A DNA stretch of 64,000 bases from Sympetrum striolatum (Eukaryota; Arthropoda; Insecta; Odonata; Libellulidae): the NCBI GenBank assembly GCA_947579665.1, contig OX388349.1, positions 26,878,459 to 26,942,458 on the forward strand, read 5' to 3'. Below the pieces are notes generated by a model. That model searched no databases and was not told the DNA's origin. It saw only the letters and a program-made list of their open reading frames with translations. Position 1 is the stretch's first letter. Every line of letters starts with the position of its first letter. This document shows positions 52,015 through 62,598 of the stretch, one piece after another. A program made the translations under genes and the position numbers.

Positions 52015-53089
52015 ACGAGTAAAATGTTGCTTGCATACTGCAAGCAGATCGACAACACTATTTTCATGTCGGCATCATATCGGGACAGCCATCGAAAGAA
52101 AAAATGGATTGAAATTTTTCTTAAAATTCACTGAAATTCCATCGTTCGGCATCGAACCCGGGTCTTTACTGTTGAACTTACTATGCAGCACAATAGAACA
52201 TCGCCATCTCTAACTATGTGTGAAAATTCAAGCAGAAATATGGGCTACAACTGCCTCAAAAGACGTTCTAATTTTCACGAATTTAAAAGGCTCTCTGGAT
52301 TCGAACCAAGGACGATCTTGGAAATCTAAAAAATGTTTCTGAAAGTTATTTATGATCTCTATCTACATGCCGAATTTCAAGTTTCTATATTGTTGGGAAA
52401 GGGTTCAAAATAATTATTGAAAATCGGATCAGTTACTGATATTAGAGACGCCTGGTGTCGAACCCAGGACACATTGACAACTGGGAATGCACAGTTTGAT
52501 TTGAATACACTTAATCTTTCTTAGTGCAAAGTTTGAAGTCTTTATCGTGCCGGGAAGTACCTATAATTTGTTTCCGTTATCTCCGTAAGAAATGCATTGA
52601 GGAATATAAATGGCCCTCTGCGATCGAACCAAGGACCATCAGCGAATATGTAAAAATTGATCTTGAAATTTATTATTGATCTCCAACTCCATGCCGAATT
52701 TCAAGTTTCCATGCCATCGCGAAAGGGTCCAAAAAAAATCTTAAAAATCGCCACAATGCAATTTAAACGGCCGATTTTTGCCCCGACCTAGCATCGAACC
52801 CAGGATATTTTCCGTAAAACTGATTTATGTTTTCGATAGATCATGACCATATATATAGGCTCCTTGAGTTTTGATTCGCTACCTATCCGGAAAGTATTTT
52901 TTTTTAATTCCTGAAAATCAAAGCAATGCATTTAAACGGGAAAAATCGGGACTTTGAGGCCCTCTGGAATCGAACCCATGACACCGAGGTTCAAAATAGC
53001 AATTTTTCTGGAGGTTATACGTTATGGCCAATATGTCGTAAAAATTTCAAGCCATTGACGCTAGTGGTTTAGGCTGTGACTTTGTATCC
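52015..53089 (-). repeat. Array unit 7
   Basis: Six intact boxes: 52970 (b1), 52794, 52624, 52458, 52301 and 52152 (b6). Alpha-type block. The spacer between units 6 and 7 holds a plus-oriented cap (51984-52006), opposite to the orientation expected between two minus-strand units. Confidence 0.9.
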
Positions 53090-53300
53090 TCTCTATATAT
53101 ATATATATATATATGAATATATGATATATGAATGAATCCGGAGAAGCATCTATATATATCATATAGATATATTCATATATATATATATATAGAGAGGATA
53201 CAAAGTCACAGGCTAAACCACTAGCGTCAATGGCTTGAAATTTTTACGACATATTGGCCATAACGTATAACCTCCAGAAAAATTGCGATTTTGAACCTCA
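52985..53300. repeat. Long near-perfect palindrome between units 7 and 8
   Basis: The last ~105 bp of unit 7 and the first ~105 bp of unit 8 are almost exact reverse complements, extended by matching AT repeats around one cap (53129-53151). Near-identity over this length suggests a recent fold-back duplication or conversion between arms. Confidence 0.85.
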
Positions 53301-54269
53301 GTGTCATGGGTTCGATTCCAGAGGGCCCCAAAGTCGCGATTTTCCCCATTAGATTACATGGCGGGTATTTTCGAAAATTTATTTGAGGCACTTCCCGGAA
53401 AAGCAGAGAGTTGGAACTCGAGGGACCGCTAAATGCCGTGCATAGCCAACGAAAATCGGAAAGACATCTTCGAATATTGTCCTTGGTTCGATGCTAGGCC
53501 GGGGCAAAAATCGGCCGTTTAAAATGCATTGCGGCGATTTTTAAGATTTTTTTTGGATCCTTTCCCGATAACATGGATACTTGAAACTCGGCACGTCGAT
53601 AGATATCATGAATTTATTTCATAATCAAATTTTACATATTAACTTATGGTCCTTGGTTCGATCCCAGAGGACCATTTGCACTTCCCAATGCTTTTCTTAC
53701 GGAGCTAACGGAAACAAATTTTAGGTACTTCCCGGCACGATATCGACTTCAAACTTTGCATTTAGAAAGATCAAGTCCATACAAATCAAACAGTGTATTC
53801 ACAGCTATCAAAGAGTCCTGGGTTCGACACCAGGTGTCTCTGCAATCAGAAGTTAATCCGATTTTTAGGAATTATTTTGAAACCTTTGCCAATAATATAA
53901 AAACTTCAAATTCGGCATATAGATAGAGATCATAAATAACTTTCAGAAACATTTTTTAGATTTCAAAGATCGTCCTTGGTTTGAATCCAGAGAGCCATTT
54001 AAATTGTGAAAATTAGAACGTCTATTGAGGCAGTTGTGGCCCATATTTCTGCTTGAATTTTCACAGATCGTTAGAGATGGTGATGTTCTATTGTGCTTCA
54101 TAGTAAGTTCACAGTAAAGATCCGGGTTCGATGCCGGACGATGGAATTTAGGCAAATTTTAAGAAATATTTTAATCTTTTTTTTTCTTTTGAAGGCCGTC
54201 CGGATATGATGCCGACATGAAAATAGTGTTGTCGATCTGCTTGCAGTATGCAAGCAACATTTTACTCGT
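53196..54269 (+). repeat. Array unit 8
   Basis: Boxes at 53309, 53485, 53655, 53821, 53978 (b5 altered to GGTTTGA at the CpG) and 54125. Beta-type b1-b2 block although its outer ~105 bp match alpha-type unit 7, so the unit is mosaic. Confidence 0.9.
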
Positions 54270-54353
54270 ATATATATATCTATTATATATAGATGCTTCT
54301 CCGGATTCATTCATATATATAGATAGGTATATAGATAGGTATATAGATAGATA

Positions 54354-55428
54354 GGATACAAATTCACAGCCTAAACCACAAGCGTGATTGAGTTCAAATT
54401 TTTACTGCCTATTGGCCATAACAATTAACCGCCAGAAAAATTGTGATTTTGATCCTCAGTGTCATGGGTTCGATTCCAGAGGGCCCCAAAGTCCCGATTT
54501 TTCCCGTTTAAATGCATTGCTTAGATTTTCGGGAATTTTTAAAAAATACTTCCCGGATAGGTAGAGAATCGAAACTCTAGGAGCCTTTATATATGGTCAT
54601 GATCTATCGAAAACATAAATGAGTTTTACGAAAAATATCCTGGGTTCGATGCTAGGTCGAAGCAAAAATCCGCCGTTTAAAACCCATTGTGACGATTTTT
54701 AAGATTTTTTTTGGACCTCTTCCCGATGTCATGGAAACTTGAAATTCAGCATGTAGTTAGAAGTCATAAACATAATTTATAATATAATTTTTTATATTCG
54801 CTGATGGTCATTGGTTCGATCCCAGAGGGCAATTTACATTCCTCAATGCATTTCTTACGGAGATAACGGAAACAAACTTTAGGTACTTCCCGGTATGATA
54901 TCGACTTTAAACTTTGCATAAAATAAGATTAAGTTCTTACAAATCAAACTGTGCATTTACAGCTACCAATGTTTCCTGGGTTCGACACCAGGCGTCTCTT
55001 CAATCAGTAACTGATCCGATTTTAAATAATTATTTTGAACCATTTCCCTTAAAAATTAAAACTTGAAATTCGGTACATGGATAGAAATAATAATTAAATT
55101 TTTTAATACATGTTTTAGATTTCCTAGATCGTCCTTGGTTCGAATCCAGAGAGCCATTTACATTCATAAAAAGTAGAACGCCTTTTGAGGAGTTGTAGCC
55201 AATATTTCTGCTTGAATTTTCACACACAGTTAGAGGAGGTGATCTTCTATTGTGCTGCATAGTAAGTTCACCAGTAAGACCCGGATTCGATGCCAGAAGA
55301 TGAAATTGCAGCGAATTTTAAGAATATTTTCAATGCACCTTTTTTCTTTGAGGACCGTCCCGATATGATGCCGGTATGAAATTAGTATTGCCGATCTGCT
55401 TGCAGTATGCAAGCTACATTTTACTCGT
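54354..55428 (+). repeat. Array unit 9
   Basis: Boxes at 54467, 54643, 54813, 54979, 55137 and 55284 (b6 altered to GGATTCGA). Alpha-type block. The canonical cap at 54291-54313 precedes it, followed by GATA/GGTATATA repeats. Confidence 0.9.
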
Positions 55429-55493
55429 ATATATATATGATAAATGAATGAATCCGGAGAAGCATCTATATATAATAGATATATATATAGAGA

Positions 55494-56570
55494 GGATACA
55501 AATTCACAGCCTAAACCACAAGCGTCATTGACTTGAAATTTTTACGATATATTGGCCATAACATAAAACCTCCAGAAAAATTGCGATATTGAACCTCAGT
55601 GTCATGGGTTCAATTCCAGAGGGCCCCAAAGTCCCGATTTTCCCCGTTTAAATGCATTGCTTTGATTTTCGGGAATTAAAAAAAATATACTTTCCGGATA
55701 GGTAGAGAATTAAAACTCAAGGAGCCTGTATATATGAACATGAGCTATCGAAAACATAAATGAGTTTTACGGAAAATATTCTTGGTTCGATGCTAGGTCG
55801 GGGCAAAAATCGGCCGTTTAAAATGCATTGTGGCGATTTTTAAGATTTTTTTTGGACTCCTTTCCGAATGCATGGACACTTGAAATTTGGCATGGGATTA
55901 GAAATCATAAATATTTTTCATAATCAAATTTTACATATTCGCTGATGGTCCTTGGTTCGATCCCAGAGGACCATTTACACTCCACAATGTATTTCTTATG
56001 GGGATAACGGAAACAAATTTTAGGTACTTCCCGGCATGATATCGGCTTCAAACTTTGCATAATATAAGATCAAGTTCATAAAAATCTAACTGTGCATTCA
56101 CAACTACCAGCGTGTCCTGGGTTCGACACCAGGCGTCTCTACAATCAGTAACTGATCCGATTTTCAATAATTATTTTGAACCCTTTCCCAGCAATATAGA
56201 AACTTGAAATTCGGCATGTAGTTAGATATCATAGATACATTTCCAAATCATGTTTTAGATTTCCAAGATCGTCCTTGGTTCGAATCCAGAGAGGCATTTA
56301 CATTCGTGAAAATTAGAACGTCTTTTGAGGCAGTTGTATCCAATATTTCTGCTTGAATTTTCACACATAGTTAGAGATGTTGATCTTCTATTGTGCTGCG
56401 TAGAAGGTCCACCAGGAAGGCCTAGGTTCGATGCCAGACGATGAAATTTCAGCGAATTTTAACAAAAAATTAAATCCTTTTTTTTTCTTTTGAGGACCGT
56501 CCCAATATGATGCCAATATGAAATTAGTATTGCCGATCTGCTTGCAGTATGCAAGCTACATTTTACTCGT
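55494..56570 (+). repeat. Array unit 10
   Basis: Boxes at 55607 (b1 altered to GGTTCAA at the CpG), 55784, 55954, 56120, 56277 and 56425. Alpha-type block. The preceding cap (55445-55467) is in flipped orientation. Confidence 0.9.
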
Positions 56571-56619
56571 ATAATAGATAGATGCTTCTCCGGATTCATT
56601 CATATATATACCCAGATAT

Positions 56620-57674
56620 GATACAAATTCACAGGCTAAACCAAAAGCGACATTGACTTGAAATTTTTACGACATATTGGCCATAACGTGTAACCTCCAG
56701 GAAAAAGCCGACATTGAACCTCGGTGTCATAGGTTCGATTCCAGAAGGCCCTAAAGTCGCGATTTTCTCCATAAGAATACATGGCGGGGATTTTTGAAAT
56801 TTTTTTTGAGGCACTTCCCGGAAAAGTAGAGAGTTAAAAATTCGAGGGATCGCTAGAAGCCGTGCAACTCCAACGTAAATCAGAAAGACATCACCGAATA
56901 TGGTCCATGGTTCGATGCTAGGTCGGGGCAAAAATTGGCCTTTTAAAATGCATTGCGGCAATTTTGAAGATTTTTTTTTTATCCTTTTCCGATAACATGG
57001 ATACTTGAAATTCGGGACGTGGATAGATATCTTGAATATATTTCATAATCAAATTTTACATGTTCGCTGATGGTCCTTGGTTCGATCCCAGAGAGCCATT
57101 TACACTTCTCAATGCATTTCTTACGGAGATAACGGAAACAAAATTATGATACTTCCCCGCATGCTATCGACTTCAAACTTTGCAAGATACAAGAACAAGT
57201 CTTTACAAATCAAACTGTGCATTCACAGCTTACAATATATCCTGGGTTCGACATCAGGTGTCTCTGCAATCAGAAGTTGATCCGATTTTTAGGAATTATT
57301 TTGAAACCTTTCCCAATAATATAGAAATTTGAAATTCGGCATATAGGTAGAAATCATAAATAACTTTCCGAAACATCTTTTAGATTTCCAAGATCGTCCT
57401 TGGTTCGAATCCGGAGAGCCATTTACATTCGTGAAAATTAGAACGTCTTTTGAGGCAGTTGTAGCCAATATTTCTGCTTGAATTTTCACACATAGTTAGA
57501 GATGGTGCTCTTCTATTGTGCTTCATAGTAGGTTCACCAGTAAGACCCGGGTTCGATGCCAGACGATGAAATTTCAGCGAATTTTAAGAAAAATTTCAAT
57601 CCTTTTTTTTTCTTATGAGGACCGTCCCGATATTATGCCGATGTGAAATTAGTATTGCCGATCTGCTTGCAGTA
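56620..57674 (+). repeat. Array unit 11, terminal sequence lost
   Basis: Six intact boxes: 56732, 56909, 57079, 57245, 57402 and 57550. Beta-type block. The unit stops inside its terminal hairpin, where an inverted copy of the hairpin flank is joined instead of TACATTTTACTCGT. A canonical cap precedes it (56580-56602). Confidence 0.9.
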
Positions 57675-57694
57675 TGCAAGCAGATCGGCAATAC
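57652..57694. repeat. Perfect 20-bp palindrome replacing a spacer
   Basis: GTATTGCCGATCTGCTTGCA and its exact reverse complement flank GTA. The right arm is an inverted copy of the terminal hairpin flank, and the usual end and cap are missing, so unit 12 follows after only a few bases. Confidence 0.9.
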
Positions 57695-57701
57695 CCAGAT
57701 A

Positions 57702-58807
57702 GGATACTAATTCACAACCTAAACCACAAGCGTGGTTGACTTGAAATTTTTACGACGTATTGGCCATAACGTACAACCACTAGAAAAATTGTGATTTTGA
57801 ACCTCAGTTTCATAGGTTCGATTCCAGAGGGCCCCAAAGTCCCGATTTTTCCCGTTTAAATGCATTGCTTTGATTTTCCGGAATTAAAAAAAAATACTTA
57901 CCGGATAGGTAATGAATCGAAACTCAAGGAGCTTATATATATGGTCATGATCTATCGAAAACATAAATGACTTTTACGGAAAATATCCTGGGTTCAATGC
58001 TAAGACGATGCAAAAATCGGCCATTTGAAATACATTGAGGTAGATTTTCATTATTTTTTTTCATGCACTTATCGAAATGATAGGAAGTTCTCGCTTTTAT
58101 GGAAGATGTATATTAAGGATAGATTTTTGAAAAAAATGTAGATAAGACCTTACTGTTCTTGGGTTCGATGCCGGAGCACATAAAAGTTTCTCTCCTAAGG
58201 AATATAAGGGAAAAGTAAGACGTAATTTGAGGCAGTTGCACCTATTACTTCTGCTTGAATTTTCACACATGGTAAAAGGATGTGATCTTATTTAGTGCTG
58301 CATAGAAAGTATTACCAGAAAGACCCGGGTTCGAAGCCAGATAGTAAATATACCCCCCGTTTAAAATGCATTGAGTTAGTTTTCATTATTTATTTTGATG
58401 TATTAATCGAAGTAGTAGGAAAATCTTGCTTTGCTATAAGATGTATATTAAGACTCGGTTTAAGAAAAACATTTAGATAAGACCTTGCTGTACCAGGGTT
58501 CGATGCCAGAGCATATTAAAATTTCTCTCATAAGGAATATATGGGAAAAGTAGGACGTCCTTTGGGGCATTTGAAACCAACATTTCCGCTTGAATTTTCA
58601 AATATAGTTAGAGGTGGTGATTTTCTGTTGTGCTACATTGGATGTATCACCAGAAAGACCCGGGTTCGATGCCAGACGATTAAATTGCAGCGAATTTTAA
58701 GAATATTTTAAATTTTTTTTTTTCTTTTTAGGACCGTCCCGATATGATGCCCATGTGAAATAAGTGTTGTCGATCTGCTTGCAGTATGCAAGCTACATTT
58801 TACTCGT
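57702..58807 (+). repeat. Array unit 12, variant monomer composition
   Basis: After normal b1 (57815) and b2 (57991, altered to GGTTCAA), the sequence departs from the standard unit. Two related ~335-bp blocks (about 58030-58345 and 58350-58690) carry boxes at 58162, 58328, 58497 and 58663, all followed by GATGCC or GAAGCC. Spacing stays 166-176 bp. Standard sequence resumes at the last box and the terminal hairpin. Confidence 0.88.
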
Positions 58808-58858
58808 ATCATGAATGAATCCGGAGAAGCATCTATATATAATAGATATATATAGAGA

Positions 58859-59920
58859 GGATACAAAGTCACAGGCTAAACCACTAGCGTCAATGGCTTG
58901 AAATTTTTACGACATATTGGCCATAACGTATAACCTCCAGAAAAATTGCGATTTTGAACCTCAGTATCATGGGTTCGATTCCAGAGGGCCCCAAAGTCCC
59001 GATTTTTCCCGTTTAAATGCATTGCTATGATTTTCGGGAATTAAAAAAAAATACTTTCCGGGTAGGTAGAGAATCAAAACTCAAGGAGCCTATATATATG
59101 AACATGATCTATCGAAAACATAAATGAGTTTTACGGAAAATATCCTGGGTTCGATGCTAGGTCGGGACAAAAATCGGCCGTTTAAAATGCATTGTGGCGA
59201 TTTTAAAGATTTTTTTTGGACCTCTTTCCGAATGCATGGAAACTTAAACTTTGGCATGGGGTTAGAAATCATAAAAATATTTCATAATCAATTTTTTTGT
59301 ATTTGCTTATGGTCCTTGGTTCGATCCCAGAGGGCCATTTGCACTCCACAATGCATTTCTTATGGGGATAACGGAAACACATATTAGGTACTTTCCGGCA
59401 TGATATCGACTTCAAATTAGATCAGGTCCTAGCAAGTCATCTTGTGCATTTACAGCTTCCAATACGTCCAGGGTTCGACACCAGGCGTCTCTACAATCAG
59501 TCACTGATCCGATTTTTAAGAATTATTTTGAACCCTTTCCCAATAATATTAAAACTTGAGATTCGGCATATATATAGAACCTATAGATACATTTCGAAAA
59601 CATATTTTATATTTCCTAGATCGTCCTTGGTTCGAATCCAGAGAGCTATTAACATTCGTGAAAAGTAGGTCTTCGTTTGAGGCAGTTGCAGCCAATATTT
59701 CTGCTTGAATTTTCACACGTATTTAGAGAAGATGATCTTCTGATGTGCTGCATAGTAATTTCACCAAAAGACCCGGGTTCGATGCCAGACGATTAAATTG
59801 AAGCGAATTTTAAGTATATTTTCAATCCTTTCTTTCCTTTCTGGGACGGTCCCGATATAATGCCGTTATGAAATTAGTGTTGTCGATCTGCTTGCAGTAT
59901 GCAAGCTACATTTTACTCGT
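58859..59920 (+). repeat. Array unit 13
   Basis: Six intact boxes: 58972, 59148, 59318, 59472, 59629 and 59776. Alpha-type block. b3-b4 is about 12 bp shorter than usual. The preceding cap (58812-58834) is flipped. Confidence 0.9.
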
Positions 59921-59978
59921 TATATATAGATGCTTCTCCGGATTCATTCATATATATAGATAGGTATATAGATAGATA

Positions 59979-61052
59979 GGGTACAAATTCACAGCCTAAA
60001 CCACAAGCGTGATTGAGTTGAAATTTTTACGGCGTATTGGCCATAACGTGTAACCGCCAGAAAAATTGCGATTTTGATCCTCAGTGTCATGGGTTCGATT
60101 CCAGAAGGCCCCAAAGTCCCGATTTTTGCCGTTTAAATGCATTGCTTTGATTTTTGGAATTAAAAAAAAATACTTCCTGGATAGGTAGAGAATCAAAACT
60201 CAAGGAGCCTATATATATAGTCATGATCTATCGAAAACATAAATGACTTTTACGGAAAATATCCTGGGTTCGAAGCTAGGACGATGCAAAATCGGCCGTT
60301 TAAAATGCATTGTGGCGTTTTTTAAGATTTCTTTTGGACCCTTTCCCGATGACATGGAAACTTGAAATTCGGCATGGAGCTGGAGATCATTAATATATTT
60401 CATAATAAAATTTTACATATTCGCTGATGGTCCTTGGTTCGATCCCAGAGGGCCATTTACATTCCTCAATGCATTTATTATGGAAATAACGGATACAAAT
60501 TTAAGGTACTTGACGGCATGATATCAACTTCAAACTTTGCATGATATAAGATCAAGTCCTTACAAATCAAACTGTGCATTCACAGCTACAACTGTGTACT
60601 GGGTTCGACACCAGGCGTCTCTACAATCAGTAACTGATCCGATTTTTAAGAATTAATTTAAACCCTTTCCCAATAATATTTAAACATAAAATTAGGCATA
60701 TAGATAGAGAACATGGATACATTTCAAAAACATGTTTTAGATTTCCTAGATCGTCCTTGGTTCGAATCCAGAGAGTTATTTACATTATTGATAAGTAGGA
60801 CGTCGTTTGAGTCAGTTGGAGCCAATATTTCTGCTTGAATTTTCACACATACTAAGAGATGGTGATTTTCGTTTGTGCTGCATATAAGGTTCACCAGCAA
60901 GGCCTAGATTCGATGCCAGACGATTAAATTGTAGCGAATTTTAAGAATATTTTCAATCACTTTTTTTTCTTTTGATGACCGTCCCGATATGATGCCGATA
61001 TAAAATTAGTATTGCCGATCTGCTTGCAGTATGCAAGCTACATTTTACTCGT
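59979..61052 (+). repeat. Array unit 14
   Basis: Boxes at 60092, 60267, 60436, 60602, 60759 and 60908 (b6 altered to AGATTCGA). Alpha-type block. A canonical cap precedes it (59928-59950). Confidence 0.9.
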
Positions 61053-61112
61053 ATCTATTATATATAGATGCTTCTCCGGATTCATTCATATATTCATATA
61101 GATAGATAGATA

Positions 61113-62189
61113 GGATACTAATTCACAGCCTAAACCACAAGCGTCATTGACTTGAAATTTTTACGACGTATTGGCCATAACGTATAACCACCAGAAAAAT
61201 TGCGATTTTGAACCTCAGTGTCATGGGTTCGATTCCAGAGGGCCCCAAAGTCGCGATTTTCCCCATAAGAATACATGGCGGGGATTTTCGAAAATGTTTT
61301 TGAGGCACTTCCCGGAAAAAGAGAGAGTTGAAATTCGAGGGATCGCTAGAAGCCGTGCATATCCAACAAAAATCAAAAAGATATCACCGAGTATGGTCCA
61401 TGGTTCGATGCTAGGTTGGGGCAAAAATCGGCCGTTTAAAATGCATTGCGGCGAATTTGAAGATTTTTTTTGGATCCTTTCCCGATAACATGGATACTTG
61501 AAACTCGGCAAGTCGATAGATATCATGAATATATTTCATAATCAAATTTTACATGTTCGCTGATGGTCCTTGGTTCGATCCCAGATGGCCATTTGCACTT
61601 CTCAATGCATTTCTTACGGAGATAACGGAAACATAATTTAGGTACTTTCCGGCATGCTATCAACTTCAAACTTTGCATGATACAAGAGCAAGTCCTTACA
61701 AATCAAACTGTTTATTCACAGCTTACAATATTTCCTGGGTTCGACACCAGGTGTCTCTGCAATCAGAAGTTGATCCGATTTTTAGGAATTATTTTGAAAC
61801 CTTTCCCAATAATTTAGAAACTTGAAATTCGGCATATAGATAGAGATCATAAATAACTTTAAGAAACATGTTTTAGATTTCCAAGATCGTCCTTGGTTCG
61901 AATCCAGAGAGCCATTTACATTCGTGAAAAGTAGAACGTCGTTTGAGGCAGTTGCAGCCAATATTTCTGCTTGACTTTAAAAACATTTTTAGAGATGGTG
62001 ATCTTCTATTGTGCTGCATAGTAAGTTCACCAGGAAGACCCGGGTTCGATGCCAGACGATTAAATAGAAGCGAATTTTAAGAATATTTTCAATCCTTTTT
62101 TCTTCCTTATAAGGTCCGTCCCGATATGATCCCGATATGAAATTAGTATTGTTGATCTGCTTGCAGTATGCAAGCTACATTTTACTCGT
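61113..62189 (+). repeat. Array unit 15
   Basis: Six intact boxes: 61226, 61402, 61572, 61738, 61895 and 62043. Beta-type block. A canonical cap precedes it (61066-61088). Confidence 0.9.
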
Positions 62190-62315
62190 ATTATATATAA
62201 TTCCTTCTACGGATTCATTCATATCTATTATATATAGACGTTTCTCCGGATTCATTCATATCTATTTTATATAGACATTTCTCCTGATTCATTCATATAT
62301 ATAGGTATATAGATA
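62190..62315 (+). repeat. Three tandem degenerate caps
   Basis: Three plus-oriented caps, each with point changes, lie at about 62198, 62235 and 62271, separated by TCTATTATATATAGA-like sequence. Elsewhere spacers hold one cap, or two in inverted arrangement at the unit 4/5 junction. Confidence 0.82.
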
Positions 62316-62598
62316 GGTTACTAATTGCCAGGCTAAACCACAGGCGTCGTTGACTTTTTTTACAGCGTATAGGCCCTAACGTGAAACCCCCAGATAAAAT
62401 GCCGCATTGAACCTAACTGTCACAGGTACGATGTCAGAAGGCACCAAAATCCAGATTTTTCCCATTTAAATGTATTGCTTTGATATTCGGGAATTTCTAA
62501 AAAATACTTCCCGAACAGGTAGAGAGTCAAAGCTCAAGGAGCCTACAGATATGGTCATGATCTATTGAAAACATTAATGACTTTTACAAAAAATCTGA
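62316..62598 (+). repeat. Array unit 16, decayed and truncated right edge
   Basis: The unit starts GGTTACTAATTGCCAGGC and is recognisable through the region corresponding to just before b2, then breaks near 62598. Its b1 is destroyed (ACAGGTACGATGTCAG near 62424-62439). Divergence is higher than in internal units, as expected at a satellite edge. Confidence 0.82.

Larger units (their letters stand above)
45020..62598. repeat. B-box satellite array: 15 full units plus one partial
   Basis: The array consists of units of about 1,075 bp separated by 35-110 bp spacers. Each unit, read on its box strand, begins GGATACNAATTCACAGCC, holds six boxes (b1-b6) and ends in the hairpin GCTTGCA-GTA-TGCAAGC followed by TACATTTTACTCGT. 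Box types are b1 GGTTCGATTCC, b2 GGTTCGATGCT, b3 GGTTCGATCCC, b4 GGTTCGACACC, b5 GGTTCGAATCC and b6 GGTTCGATGCC; all fit the Pol III B-box minimum GWTCRANNC. Spacings are about 176, 170, 166, 157 and 148 bp. Sequence between boxes shows the monomers share ancestry. No A box is evident. Spacers hold simple repeats and a conserved cap. No protein-coding capacity is supported. Confidence 0.92.

Noticed and set aside
45116..62189. Array boxes as true tRNA genes
   Set aside because: No acceptor, D or anticodon arms and no A box are visible near the boxes; only T-arm-like sequence is present.
45116..62189. Boxes as CENP-B boxes
   Set aside because: The motif does not match the CENP-B core pattern; only short TTCG overlap is shared.
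45020..62598. Array as a CRISPR-like or prokaryotic repeat
   Set aside because: Monomers are 148-176 bp and mutually related throughout, without short unique spacers; the context is eukaryotic.
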